Source: Actinomycetota bacterium (GTDB lineage Bacteria; Actinomycetota; Acidimicrobiia; Spongiisociales; UBA11373). Taken from it: a stretch of 53,504 nucleotides of DNA. Where the stretch lies: NCBI GenBank assembly GCA_016870535.1, contig VGBK01000006.1:1-53504 (forward strand). The letters run 5' to 3'. The notes beneath the pieces are model-generated. The model saw nothing but the letters and a program-made list of their open reading frames with translations, searched no databases and was not told the origin of the DNA. The stretch's first letter is position 1. Each line of letters opens with the position of its first letter. The translations under genes were made by a program, and so were the position numbers. Positions 37,667 to 47,610 of the stretch are shown here, in pieces.

Positions 37667-40600
37667 GTGCGCGGCTCAAGATCCCGCGATGCCGCCCCCA
37701 GGGACCGCCAACGTGTCGGCCGCCTCGGCTCGCGCGCGCGCCTGTGGCTCGGCCTCACCCTCCCCTTCGCCGTGTCCGCCTTCACCCGTTTCCCCTTCGT
37801 GGCCGACTGCAGTCACCCGTTCTGGAGTGTGGTGGCGGACCTGGTCGCCCCGGCCTGGGCCCTGGCCATCCTCCCTGTGGCCGGCCGGCTTCGGGCGGCC
37901 GCTACCCGCCACGGTCGACCCGCTTCCCCTCCGTCTCGCCGCCGGTCGGCGCGCCTCGCCGGCCGGGCCGGGGCCCGGGCCTGTGCCCGGGCGGCCCAGG
38001 TGGGTGCGATCGCCATCATCCTGGCCTCATACACCCGCGAGTGGGAGCGCTTCGGCCGAGAGCCCCAGGCGGCGTGGTTCACCCTGTTGGTGCTGGGCAC
38101 CATCGGATTGCTGATCGTGCCGCTGTGGTCGATCCGGCTCGAACTCCACCGCCGCGGGGTGGCCTATCTCGACGGCGGCGCCTTGCCCCGGCGGATCGAC
38201 CGTTTCCTGTTCGCTGAGGCCGAGGGCCGGCCGCGGCGCGCCCCCCACGTGCTCGCCTTCTCCCTGGTCACCCTGGCCGTCTCCTTAACGGTGCTCGGCC
38301 AGTACGACGCCCTGCTGCGGGGCATGCACTCCTCCGGCGATCCGCCCGTGGGCATCAACGGCCTGCCCGCCGTCTACGAGTTCGACCTCTCTCGCAAGCC
38401 GGCTGCGGTGATCGAGCGCGTGGGCACCTGGCGCGCCTACACCGAGGCGGTCGGGGCGGAGTTCGGGTCGGCCTACGGCGTGGTTACCACGCACGCCGTG
38501 CTGGACACGATGGCCACCATCCCGGCCTACCTGGCCGTCGGGCTGACCCTGGCCGGCCTGGCCTGGCGTCACCGTCTCCGCTTCGCCCCGGGAACCGCCG
38601 TCCGCCGCGCTTTCGAGTTGATCACCCTCACCGGATTGGTGGTGCTGGCGGCCACCGCGGTCCTGGATGTAGGAAAGAACTTCCTCACCTGGCACGTGAT
38701 GGATCGAGCTTGGAACGACCCGGATGGCCTGCCCAACCTCAGCGTGCGCCTGCTGTGGGGCTTCTCGCTGACGCGTACGGTCGGCCTGTGGGGCCTGGCC
38801 GCCGCCGCCCTCCTCCTGCTGGCCCTGGCCGACACCTCCACCCGCCGCCTGCGGCACGCCCTGCTGGCGACACGAGCCGAGTGCCTGCTGCTCGTGGTGT
38901 TCGCCTTCGTGGTGCTGCTGTTGCCCCAGACCGCCGACGTCATTCGCGGCTGGCACATGAGCCACGCCCTGATCACCGTGGGCCTGGTAGTCATCCTGTC
39001 GATGGTGCTGCGCTGGACCTCGGCGCGGAACCTCCGCCGGCAGCACCACCACTGGGAGCAGGTCCAGGAAGGCCACACCCCCACCCCGGCGGTGGTGCGC
39101 CTGCCGTGGGGCCGCCGACCTCTCGAAGTGGGGCGCTTCCTCGGCAGCCTGGTGATTGCCCTGACGGCGCTCCAACTGGCCCTCACCCTCGGGGGGCTCC
39201 CGGCGGGGCGCGGCCTGCTGGTGCCGGCGGGCCTGATCCTCGCCTTCGCCCTCTTCGGGTTGCCTCTCCCCCCGGCCCCGTACCGCCGCGGCGACCGGCC
39301 GGTGGAGGTAGCGTTGCGCCGCCGCCTGCCCCGGATGCTCGGGGCGGCGGCCTACCTGATCGTCGGGGTGGCGGTGCTGAAAGCCGCCGCCGCCTCCATG
39401 GCGTACGCCCGCCACCAGGACTGGTGGCTGGCCTTCGCCCTGGTGCCCCCGGCCATCGGCCTGTGGCGCCTCGCCACCCGCACCACCGCCGTCATGGGAC
39501 GCCTCGAAGCCGGTTTCGCCCTGGCGGTGCTCGCGCTGGCGGGGACGGTCATCGCCGTCGGCGACCCCGAGCTCTCGCCCGCTGCTCTGGCCTTCGCCGG
39601 GATCACCTTTGCCTACGGGTCCCTGGCCTTTTTCAACTCCTACGACCCGGCCTCCCTGGTGAGCCGGCTCTCCCGCCGCCGGCTCCACCGCGCCTGGGCC
39701 CGGCCCTTCGCCGCCGCCGCCGGCCTCGCCCTCTCGGCGACGGTGCTCTGGTTCTATGCGGATCCCATTTCGGTGGCCCCGCGCCTCAGCACCATCGGAA
39801 TGATCGTGATCGCCACCGTCGCCGCCACGCTTCTCGGCGCCGGGGCGGTGCGCCTGGCCGAGATCAGTCGCCCGCCGCGCCTGCTGGCGGCCTTCGGCAT
39901 CAAGCGCGCTCCGGTGGTCAGCCTGATGGTGGTCTGGTTCCTGCTGGCCCCCACCCTGGCGAGCCGCCACATCCACGACCTGCGGGTGCTGGAGCAGAGC
40001 GGCCGGGCCGTCGCCGGGCTGGGCTTCGAGGACGTCTGGCAGCGCTGGGCGGCGTCCAACCTCGCGGAGCCGAGCCCGCCTGCCGGGCCGGGAGAACGCC
40101 GGGTGGTCCCGCTGCTCCTGGTCTCCAGTTCCGGTGGCGGGCTGCGGGCGGCGGCCTGGACCTCCTTCGTGCTCGACTGCCTCCTGGAGGGAGCCCCGGG
40201 CGACTCCGGCCCCTGCGACGGGGAACGCCTCGGCGGTTCCCGGGTGGCGCGGGTCGCCCTCTTCAGCGGGGTGTCGGGCGGCTCGCTGGGGATCGCCGCC
40301 TACCTGTCGCACGTCGCCGACGGCGTAGAAGGAGCCGGGGGCGGCAACACCTGGGTGGACGAGGCATTCGGCGACGACTACCTGGCTGCCCCCATCGGCT
40401 GGCTCTTCTTCCTCGACCTGCCCCGCTCCCTCATCGGCTTCGGCCCCGGCATCGCTACCCGCTCCGACCTGACGGAAATCGCCTGGGAAGCGTCGTGGCC
40501 CGACGAGGTGCCCGGGCTGCGCCGGGGCCTGGGCGCGCTGTGGGACGAGGGCTTCCCCGCGGTCGTCTTCAACGGGACGAGCGTGAACGACGGCTGCCGG

Positions 40601-41368
40601 GTCAACCTGTCCGCCCTCGACCTCGATGGAGGCTCGCCCGACATCCCCACCTGCTCGGGCAGCGACGGCGGCCGGCCGGGCGGTCGGGGCTCTCTGGGAG
40701 CCACCCACGACCTGGTGGACTTCCTCTGCCCGGGCGAGGATGTCGCCCTGGCTACGGCGGCCGGCATGGCCTCGCGCTTCCCGGTGGTCTCGACGGCCGC
40801 CCGTCTCGCCGCCGACGGGCGGCGGGGCTGCGCCGGGACCAGATCCGGGGCGATCTTCGTGGTCGACGGCGGCTATCTGGAAGGGTCGGGGGCGGGCACC
40901 CTGCTCGACGCCTGGGAGGCCCTCCGCGGCCGGGTCGAGCAGCACAACGCCGGTGAGTCCCCGGCCTGCGTGGTGCCCTTCATGCTGCACATCGACAACG
41001 GCTACGAGAGCCCCCGGGTCTCGGGCAACCAGGCCGTCCCTCGCGAGTTGCTCGTCCCGGTGCTGGCCGTGGCCAACTCGTCGTCCGGCATCACCGCCGC
41101 CCGGGCGGAGGCGGCGCTGGCCTTCGACGCGCCCTTCACCATCCTCGGCCGCGACGTCGACCTCGTTGGCCCTGAGGGCGCCGTGACGAGCCGCTACGTG
41201 CGCCTGGTCACCTGGGCCCACCCCGGGGTGCAGGCGCCGCTGGGATGGACGCTCTCGCAGGCTTCCATCAACGACCTGCGCCGCCAGTTGGCCATCCCCG
41301 AGAACGCCGCCGCCCTGGCCGAGGTGCGGTCGTGGCTGTCGGGTGAACTGGCCTGTCTGACGGAGTAG
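37667..41368 (+). CDS. Multi-pass membrane protein with C-terminal patatin-like phospholipase domain
   Basis: Long hydrophobic N-terminal region; C-terminal VSSSGGGLRAAAW (oxyanion), FSGVSGGSLG (GxSxG), FNGTSVNDGCRVNLS, VVDGGYLEGSG (DGG dyad Asp). Confidence 0.85.
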   Translation: MRGSRSRDAAPRDRQRVGRLGSRARLWLGLTLPFAVSAFTRFPFVADCSHPFWSVVADLVAPAWALAILPVAGRLRAAATRHGRPASPPSRRRSARLAGRAGARACARAAQVGAIAIILASYTREWERFGREPQAAWFTLLVLGTIGLLIVPLWSIRLELHRRGVAYLDGGALPRRIDRFLFAEAEGRPRRAPHVLAFSLVTLAVSLTVLGQYDALLRGMHSSGDPPVGINGLPAVYEFDLSRKPAAVIERVGTWRAYTEAVGAEFGSAYGVVTTHAVLDTMATIPAYLAVGLTLAGLAWRHRLRFAPGTAVRRAFELITLTGLVVLAATAVLDVGKNFLTWHVMDRAWNDPDGLPNLSVRLLWGFSLTRTVGLWGLAAAALLLLALADTSTRRLRHALLATRAECLLLVVFAFVVLLLPQTADVIRGWHMSHALITVGLVVILSMVLRWTSARNLRRQHHHWEQVQEGHTPTPAVVRLPWGRRPLEVGRFLGSLVIALTALQLALTLGGLPAGRGLLVPAGLILAFALFGLPLPPAPYRRGDRPVEVALRRRLPRMLGAAAYLIVGVAVLKAAAASMAYARHQDWWLAFALVPPAIGLWRLATRTTAVMGRLEAGFALAVLALAGTVIAVGDPELSPAALAFAGITFAYGSLAFFNSYDPASLVSRLSRRRLHRAWARPFAAAAGLALSATVLWFYADPISVAPRLSTIGMIVIATVAATLLGAGAVRLAEISRPPRLLAAFGIKRAPVVSLMVVWFLLAPTLASRHIHDLRVLEQSGRAVAGLGFEDVWQRWAASNLAEPSPPAGPGERRVVPLLLVSSSGGGLRAAAWTSFVLDCLLEGAPGDSGPCDGERLGGSRVARVALFSGVSGGSLGIAAYLSHVADGVEGAGGGNTWVDEAFGDDYLAAPIGWLFFLDLPRSLIGFGPGIATRSDLTEIAWEASWPDEVPGLRRGLGALWDEGFPAVVFNGTSVNDGCRVNLSALDLDGGSPDIPTCSGSDGGRPGGRGSLGATHDLVDFLCPGEDVALATAAGMASRFPVVSTAARLAADGRRGCAGTRSGAIFVVDGGYLEGSGAGTLLDAWEALRGRVEQHNAGESPACVVPFMLHIDNGYESPRVSGNQAVPRELLVPVLAVANSSSGITAARAEAALAFDAPFTILGRDVDLVGPEGAVTSRYVRLVTWAHPGVQAPLGWTLSQASINDLRRQLAIPENAAALAEVRSWLSGELACLTE

Positions 41369-41373
41369 GTGTC

Positions 41374-41463
41374 TGGTGCCCGGGGCAGGACTCGAACCTG
41401 CACGTCCCACTGGGGGGCAGCGGAGTTTAAGTCCGCCGCGGCTGCCGATTTCGCCACCCGGGC
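41374..41463 (-). tRNA. tRNA-Leu(UAA), CCA encoded
   Basis: Reverse complement GCCCGGGTGGCGAAATCGGCAGCCGCGGCGGACTTAAACTCCGCTGCCCCCCAGTGGGACGTGCAGGTTCGAGTCCTGCCCCGGGCACCA; 7-bp acceptor, anticodon loop CTTAAAC, class-II variable arm, GGTTCGAGTCC T-arm. Confidence 0.95.
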
Positions 41464-41475
41464 TCAGCCGTGAGG

Positions 41476-41865
41476 TTATCCCACCAGCGCCAGCGGCGTG
41501 TGCGCCGCGATGCCCACGAAGTCCTGATCGTGGTGCAGCAAGGGCAGGCGCCGGTCGATGGCCACCGCCGCCACCAGGCAGTCGATCAGAGAACGCGGGG
41601 TGAAGCCTCCCCGCCGGCAGGTCCGGTAGATCTCGGCGGCTCGCTCGAAGTCGAACAGGGGGCGGGTGGGCACGAAGTGACAGCGATTCAGCATCCGCCG
41701 CAGGTCCTCGGCGTGCCGGTCGTCCCGCGCCCCCAGCAGCACCTCGGCCACCACCACGTCGGTGGTGAAGGCATCCTCGTAGAGCAGGGCCTCCGTCATG
41801 CCGTCGACCGGCGACCCTGTGGCCCGCAGGTACTCCACCCAGGCCGAGGTATCGATCAGGGCCAT
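41476..41865 (-). CDS. vapC: PIN-domain toxin
   Basis: MALIDTSAWVEYLR, VVVAEVLLGARDD, SLIDCLVAAVAIDRRLPLLHHDQDF: PIN acidic residues; overlaps the antitoxin gene. Confidence 0.92.
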   Translation of the reverse strand: MALIDTSAWVEYLRATGSPVDGMTEALLYEDAFTTDVVVAEVLLGARDDRHAEDLRRMLNRCHFVPTRPLFDFERAAEIYRTCRRGGFTPRSLIDCLVAAVAIDRRLPLLHHDQDFVGIAAHTPLALVG

Positions 41866-42071
41866 GTGCCCTCGAGGCGGTTGCGGCGGATGGCATCCAG
41901 ATCGCCCTCCCAACCGGTGCCCCGCATCGCCAGGGCCTCCTCGAGGGTCATGGTGTCGCCCACCAGGCGCCGCAGGGCGAAGTGGACCGCCTCCCGCTTG
42001 CTGCCCAGCTGGTAGCGGCGCATCACCTCTTCCACCAGGGGTTCGTCCAGATCGATGTTGGTGCGGGCCAT
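41856..42071 (-). CDS. vapB: VapB-family antitoxin
   Basis: MARTNIDLDEPLVEEVMRRYQLGSKREAVHFALRRLVG: ribbon-helix-helix-like N-terminus, directly upstream of vapC. Confidence 0.9.
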   Translation of the reverse strand: MARTNIDLDEPLVEEVMRRYQLGSKREAVHFALRRLVGDTMTLEEALAMRGTGWEGDLDAIRRNRLEGTWP

Positions 42072-42077
42072 AGCCCG

Positions 42078-42117
42078 ACTCTACACCACAATACACCTCG
42101 ATGTACAGAGCTACACC
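42078..42117 (-). promoter_or_regulatory. Candidate vapBC promoter/operator
   Basis: TACACC (+ strand) at 42082, 42092 and 42112 in a 10-bp register, with TGTACA at 42102; minus-strand TGTACA-18 bp-TAGAGT-6 nt-ATG. Confidence 0.55.
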
Positions 42118-43016
42118 AGGGCCAGGCGGCGAGCTATGCCGTCGAGCAGATCGGTCTCGGACACCTCGACCTCCGCCCTCCCCGAGCGGCGCAGCGCCTC
42201 CGCCGCCACGATGGCCCCGCCCGGCAGCACCGGGGCGCGCGCCGGGTCCAGGGAGGGCAGAGCGGCCATCTGGAGCAGGCTCATGCCGGCGAGGTGCTCC
42301 GTCAGGGTGTCGAGGGCGGCGAGTTCCAGACGCGCCCCGTGCACTCGGTCGGGGTCGTAGGCCGGGAGCCCGAGGACTACCGCGGCCAACGCGGTGTACG
42401 TGCCGCCAACACCCACCACCGTACCCGGGTCCCCCGGCAGCACCACCCCGGCAAAGGCCTCCGCCGCCGCCCGCCGCGCCGCCGCCAGTTCCTCTGCCGA
42501 GGCGGGCAGCGACGGCAGGAACCGCTCGGTGATCCGGCGAGAACCGAGGTCCACGCTGGCGGCATGTGCCGGCGAGGCGGCGCCGAACACGAACTCGGTG
42601 CTCCCCCCGCCCACGTCGATCACCAGATAGGGCCCCGTCCCGGCGGCACCGCCCGTCGCTCCCTCGAAGGACAGCGCCGCCTCCTCCTCTCCGGTGATCA
42701 CCTCGGGGCGCACCCCCAGCAACGCCGCCGCCCGGTCCAGGAACTCCTCCCGGTTCCCCGCCGCGGCCCGCAGCGCGGCGGTGGCTACCACGCGCGCCGC
42801 CTGGGCCCCGGCGTCCCGAGCCGTCCGGCCGTACTCGGCCAGCACCTCCAGGGTGCGGACCACGCCCCCCTCGTCGAGACGGCCCGTGCGGTCCACGCCG
42901 GCTCCGAGGCCGGTGACCACCACCCGGCGTTCCAGGGGCACTACCCGCCCGGCGCTCACCTCGGCGATGAGAAGCCGGGTGGAGTTGGTGCCGATGTCGC
43001 CGGCAGCGATCCTCAC
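42111..43016 (-). CDS. ppx: Ppx/GppA-type exopolyphosphatase
   Basis: IAAGDIGTNSTRLLIAEV, VVATAALRAA, ITGEEEAALSF, LVIDVGGGSTEFVFG, VGVGGTYTALAAV. Confidence 0.92.
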   Translation of the reverse strand: MRIAAGDIGTNSTRLLIAEVSAGRVVPLERRVVVTGLGAGVDRTGRLDEGGVVRTLEVLAEYGRTARDAGAQAARVVATAALRAAAGNREEFLDRAAALLGVRPEVITGEEEAALSFEGATGGAAGTGPYLVIDVGGGSTEFVFGAASPAHAASVDLGSRRITERFLPSLPASAEELAAARRAAAEAFAGVVLPGDPGTVVGVGGTYTALAAVVLGLPAYDPDRVHGARLELAALDTLTEHLAGMSLLQMAALPSLDPARAPVLPGGAIVAAEALRRSGRAEVEVSETDLLDGIARRLALV

Positions 43017-43526
43017 TTCGGCTCCCGCCAGCGGGGATTGGGGGCGGCCTTCCCCGCCACCTCCACCACGCACGGGGCGGCGCAGTTCAGCGGTTCCACC
43101 CAGACGGCCACCGCCTCCCCCACGGGGTTGTCGTTCCCGGCGGCGTGGTCGGCGTAGTGGGCGTGGAGGCACTTCACCCCCGCCCGGGCGCCCCCCACCC
43201 CGCCCGACGGGCGAGCCGGCGGATCGCCCACCAGGGCGGCCTCCCGCTCGGCGGCGTAGCGGGTGTGCGCCGCCTCGAGGCGGGCGCCGAAGGCGGCGTC
43301 GGCGGCGGCGCGCCGCTCCATGGCGCCCACTCCCCCGGCCGACTCCAGCCGCCCGATGCGCCGCTGCGCCAGCGGGCAGCACAGCCAGTAGCGGGTGGGG
43401 AAGGGAGTACCGTCGTCGAGGAGCGGGGGCACCACGGTCACCGTCGGCAGGCCCAGGGGACAGCGGCGCGCGACGACCGTTCCCGAGCGCAGCGGACGCC
43501 CGATCTGAGCCGCCCCTACGGCGGCG

Positions 43527-43534
<8 letters not shown>
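43013..43534 (-). CDS. DUF501-family protein
   Basis: RRCPLGLPTVTVVPPLLDDGTPFPTRYWLCCPLAQRRIGRLES, VKCLHAHYADHAAGNDNPVGE. Confidence 0.85.
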
Positions 43535-45235
<1,701 letters not shown>

Positions 45236-46681
45236 CTACGGCGCCGAACCTCCAGGACCGGCTTCGGCGTCCTTGGCCGCTTCCCAGCGCCGGTCCATCT
45301 CCTCGAGGCTGAGCCCCTTCAGGCTACCCGCCTCCTCCATCGCCCGAAACCGGCTCTGGAACCGCCCCGTGGAGCGCCGCAGCGCCTGCTCCGGGTCCAC
45401 CCCCAGGTGACGCGCCAGGTTGACCACGGCGAAGAGGAGATCCCCCACCTCGTCGGCCTGCCGGGCCCCCGGCGCCAGGACCTCGGCGAGTTCTTCCCGC
45501 ACCTTGGCCACCACCCCCTCCAGGGCCGGCCAGTCGAACCCGACGGTGGCCGCCCGGCTCTGGAGTTCGTGAGCCCGCGACAGGGCGGGGAGCGCTGCCG
45601 AGACGCCGTCGAGCAGCGATTCCCGGCCCTTTTCGGCCTTCTTCAACTGCTCCCAGTTGGCCAGCACCGCTTCCGGGGTCTCGGCTTCCACCTCGCCGAA
45701 GACGTGGGGGTGGCGGCGCACCAGTTTGCCGCGGATCCCCTCGGCCACCTCCTCGACGGAGAAGGCCCCGGCCTCGGCGGCCAGGGCGGAGTGGAAGACC
45801 ACCTGCAGCAGCAGGTCGCCCAACTCCTCCTCGACCTCGACGTAGCCCGCATAGTCCGGCTCGCCGCCGGGAGCTTCGGGGGGCAGGGCCTCGAGGGCGG
45901 CCACCACCTCGTAGGCCTCCTCGATGAGGTGCCGCGCCAGGGAGTGGTGGGTCTGGCGGCGGTCCCAGGGACACTCGCGCCGGAGGCGGGCCATGATCTG
46001 CACCAGGCCCGGCCAGCCCGGCGGGTCGGGAGCCAGGAAGAGGGAGACGCGCAGCCCGGCGTGGCCGGCGCCCAGGTCGCCGACGGCCAAGCGCTCCACC
46101 GTCTCGCCGGGACCGCCCAGGTCGGCCAGGACGGTCACCGGGGCCTCCGGGGGAAGAAGGCGCAGCAGGGCGTCGCGCACGTCGTAGAGCACCGCCGCCG
46201 TGTCGACCTGGGCGATCACCGTGGGCAGGTGGAGCAGCAGGGGCTCGGGCAGGCGGCGCCCGTCGAGCACCTGGAGGCCGCGCTCGACCGGGTCCACCCC
46301 GGATCGCTCCAGCACCAGGTCGAGGAAGGACTCCCCGGGAGCGATCTCCAGCGGCACCCCGGCCGCCCCCGCCGCCCGGCGCAGCAGGGCCACCGTTCGC
46401 TCCCCGACGAGGGCGCTCCCCGGCACGGCGTAGGCCACCGGTCCAGCCGCGGCCCGGGCCATGACCCGGGCCGCGATCCCCTCGTAGGCGTCGTCGAAAG
46501 CGGCGGCCTGCTCGTAGAGGTCGTCGCAGGATTCCACCGGCCGGCGGCGGGCCAGTTCGGCGGCGGCGGGGTGCTGCAGCGTGCGCACCACGACCGCCCG
46601 CGCGGGATCCAGCAGGCGCCGCAGCACCTCGGCCCCGACCCGGTCGAGGCTGGCCGGGCCCAGGCCGGCCACCAGGATCAT
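45236..46681 (-). CDS. mazG: Nucleoside triphosphate pyrophosphohydrolase with N-terminal tetrapyrrole-methylase-like domain
   Basis: N-term MILVAGLGPASLDRV; MazG core MARLRRECPWDRRQTHHSLARHLIEEAYEVVAAL, EEELGDLLLQVVFHS. Confidence 0.92.
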   Translation of the reverse strand: MILVAGLGPASLDRVGAEVLRRLLDPARAVVVRTLQHPAAAELARRRPVESCDDLYEQAAAFDDAYEGIAARVMARAAAGPVAYAVPGSALVGERTVALLRRAAGAAGVPLEIAPGESFLDLVLERSGVDPVERGLQVLDGRRLPEPLLLHLPTVIAQVDTAAVLYDVRDALLRLLPPEAPVTVLADLGGPGETVERLAVGDLGAGHAGLRVSLFLAPDPPGWPGLVQIMARLRRECPWDRRQTHHSLARHLIEEAYEVVAALEALPPEAPGGEPDYAGYVEVEEELGDLLLQVVFHSALAAEAGAFSVEEVAEGIRGKLVRRHPHVFGEVEAETPEAVLANWEQLKKAEKGRESLLDGVSAALPALSRAHELQSRAATVGFDWPALEGVVAKVREELAEVLAPGARQADEVGDLLFAVVNLARHLGVDPEQALRRSTGRFQSRFRAMEEAGSLKGLSLEEMDRRWEAAKDAEAGPGGSAP

Positions 46682-47592
46682 TCTGCCGGCGAGGTGCCGG
46701 GCGCGTCCGCCTGGGGGGCCCGGATGCCGATGGGGGTCCAGGTCCCGTAGCGCTCTGCCACCCAGGCGTCGACGGACTGCAGCACGCCGTTGAACCACTC
46801 CGTCCAGATCTCGCCGATCTCCTCGCCGGAGAGCACCGCCCGGGGATCGGCCAGGTAGTCGTCGCGCGTCGGGGTAGTCCGCTCCGAAACGATGAGCAGG
46901 TGGAAGCCGTACTGGGTCTCCACCGGCCCGACCAGGTCGTCGAGCGGAGCCTCCACCGCCGCCGCCGCGAACTCGGGCACGTAGCCGCCGGCGGCCCGGC
47001 AGCCCAGATCGCCTCCGGGGGTGCCGGTGTCCAGGGAGACCTCGTCGGCCACGGCGGCGAACTCCTCTCCCGCCTCGAGACGCCCGCGGATCTCCTCGGC
47101 CTCCTCCCCGGTCTCTACCAGAATGTGCCGGACGCACACCTCGGTGAGCGTGGCCGGGTCGGCGAAGAGGGAATCCACCGTCTCGGGCGCGGCCAGCAGA
47201 TGATCGATGGCGGCGTCGCGCAGCGCCAGCAGCCGGGCGTTGTGGACCACCATCTCCCGTGAGGCCCCGGGCACGCCGAGGAACTGGGCGGGGGTCATGT
47301 CCTGCGCGGCCATGCCCTCGTCGAAGGTGCGGAGGTACTCCTCCACCGTCGCGGGGTCGGCCCCCGCCCCGAAGTCGGCCTCCAGCGCCTGCTCCAGCGC
47401 CTCCCCGGCCATCCGGATGAAGAGGGTCTCCAAGAAGGCCTCGTCGATGGGGAGGGTCTTGGTCTCGTAGAGAGCCGCGATGTCGGACAGGTGGATGACC
47501 GTGGCCCCCACCCGGGCGATCTCCTCGTCGCCCCCCGAGCAGGCTGCCGAGCCCAGGCTGAGGACGAGGAGGAGGATGGCAGAACGGCGCAA
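46678..47592 (-). CDS. Parvulin-type peptidylprolyl isomerase lipoprotein (SurA/PrsA-like)
   Basis: Lipobox LGSAAC; VRHILVETGEEAEEIRGRLEAGEEFAAVADEVSLD..GGDLGCRAAGGYVPEFAAA..; likely TTG start. Confidence 0.85.
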   Translation of the reverse strand: MRRSAILLLVLSLGSAACSGGDEEIARVGATVIHLSDIAALYETKTLPIDEAFLETLFIRMAGEALEQALEADFGAGADPATVEEYLRTFDEGMAAQDMTPAQFLGVPGASREMVVHNARLLALRDAAIDHLLAAPETVDSLFADPATLTEVCVRHILVETGEEAEEIRGRLEAGEEFAAVADEVSLDTGTPGGDLGCRAAGGYVPEFAAAAVEAPLDDLVGPVETQYGFHLLIVSERTTPTRDDYLADPRAVLSGEEIGEIWTEWFNGVLQSVDAWVAERYGTWTPIGIRAPQADAPGTSPAE

Positions 47593-47610
47593 GGGTTCAC
47601 CCCCGGGGCG

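Noticed and set aside
40081-41368. Patatin as a CBASS-type defence effector
   Set aside because: No cyclase or ancillary CBASS genes nearby, and the large TM module is not the usual effector architecture.
41374-41463. Integrative element at tRNA-Leu
   Set aside because: No integrase, no duplicated tRNA 3' end found nearby; the patatin gene 5 bp away is alone not evidence of an island.
38285-41896. 1203-aa minus-strand ORF opposite the patatin gene
   Set aside because: Compositionally biased, crosses the tRNA and vapC; the plus frame has clear TM and catalytic motifs.
41476-42071. vapBC as part of a larger defence island
   Set aside because: Flanked by tRNA and housekeeping genes; ordinary type II TA pair.
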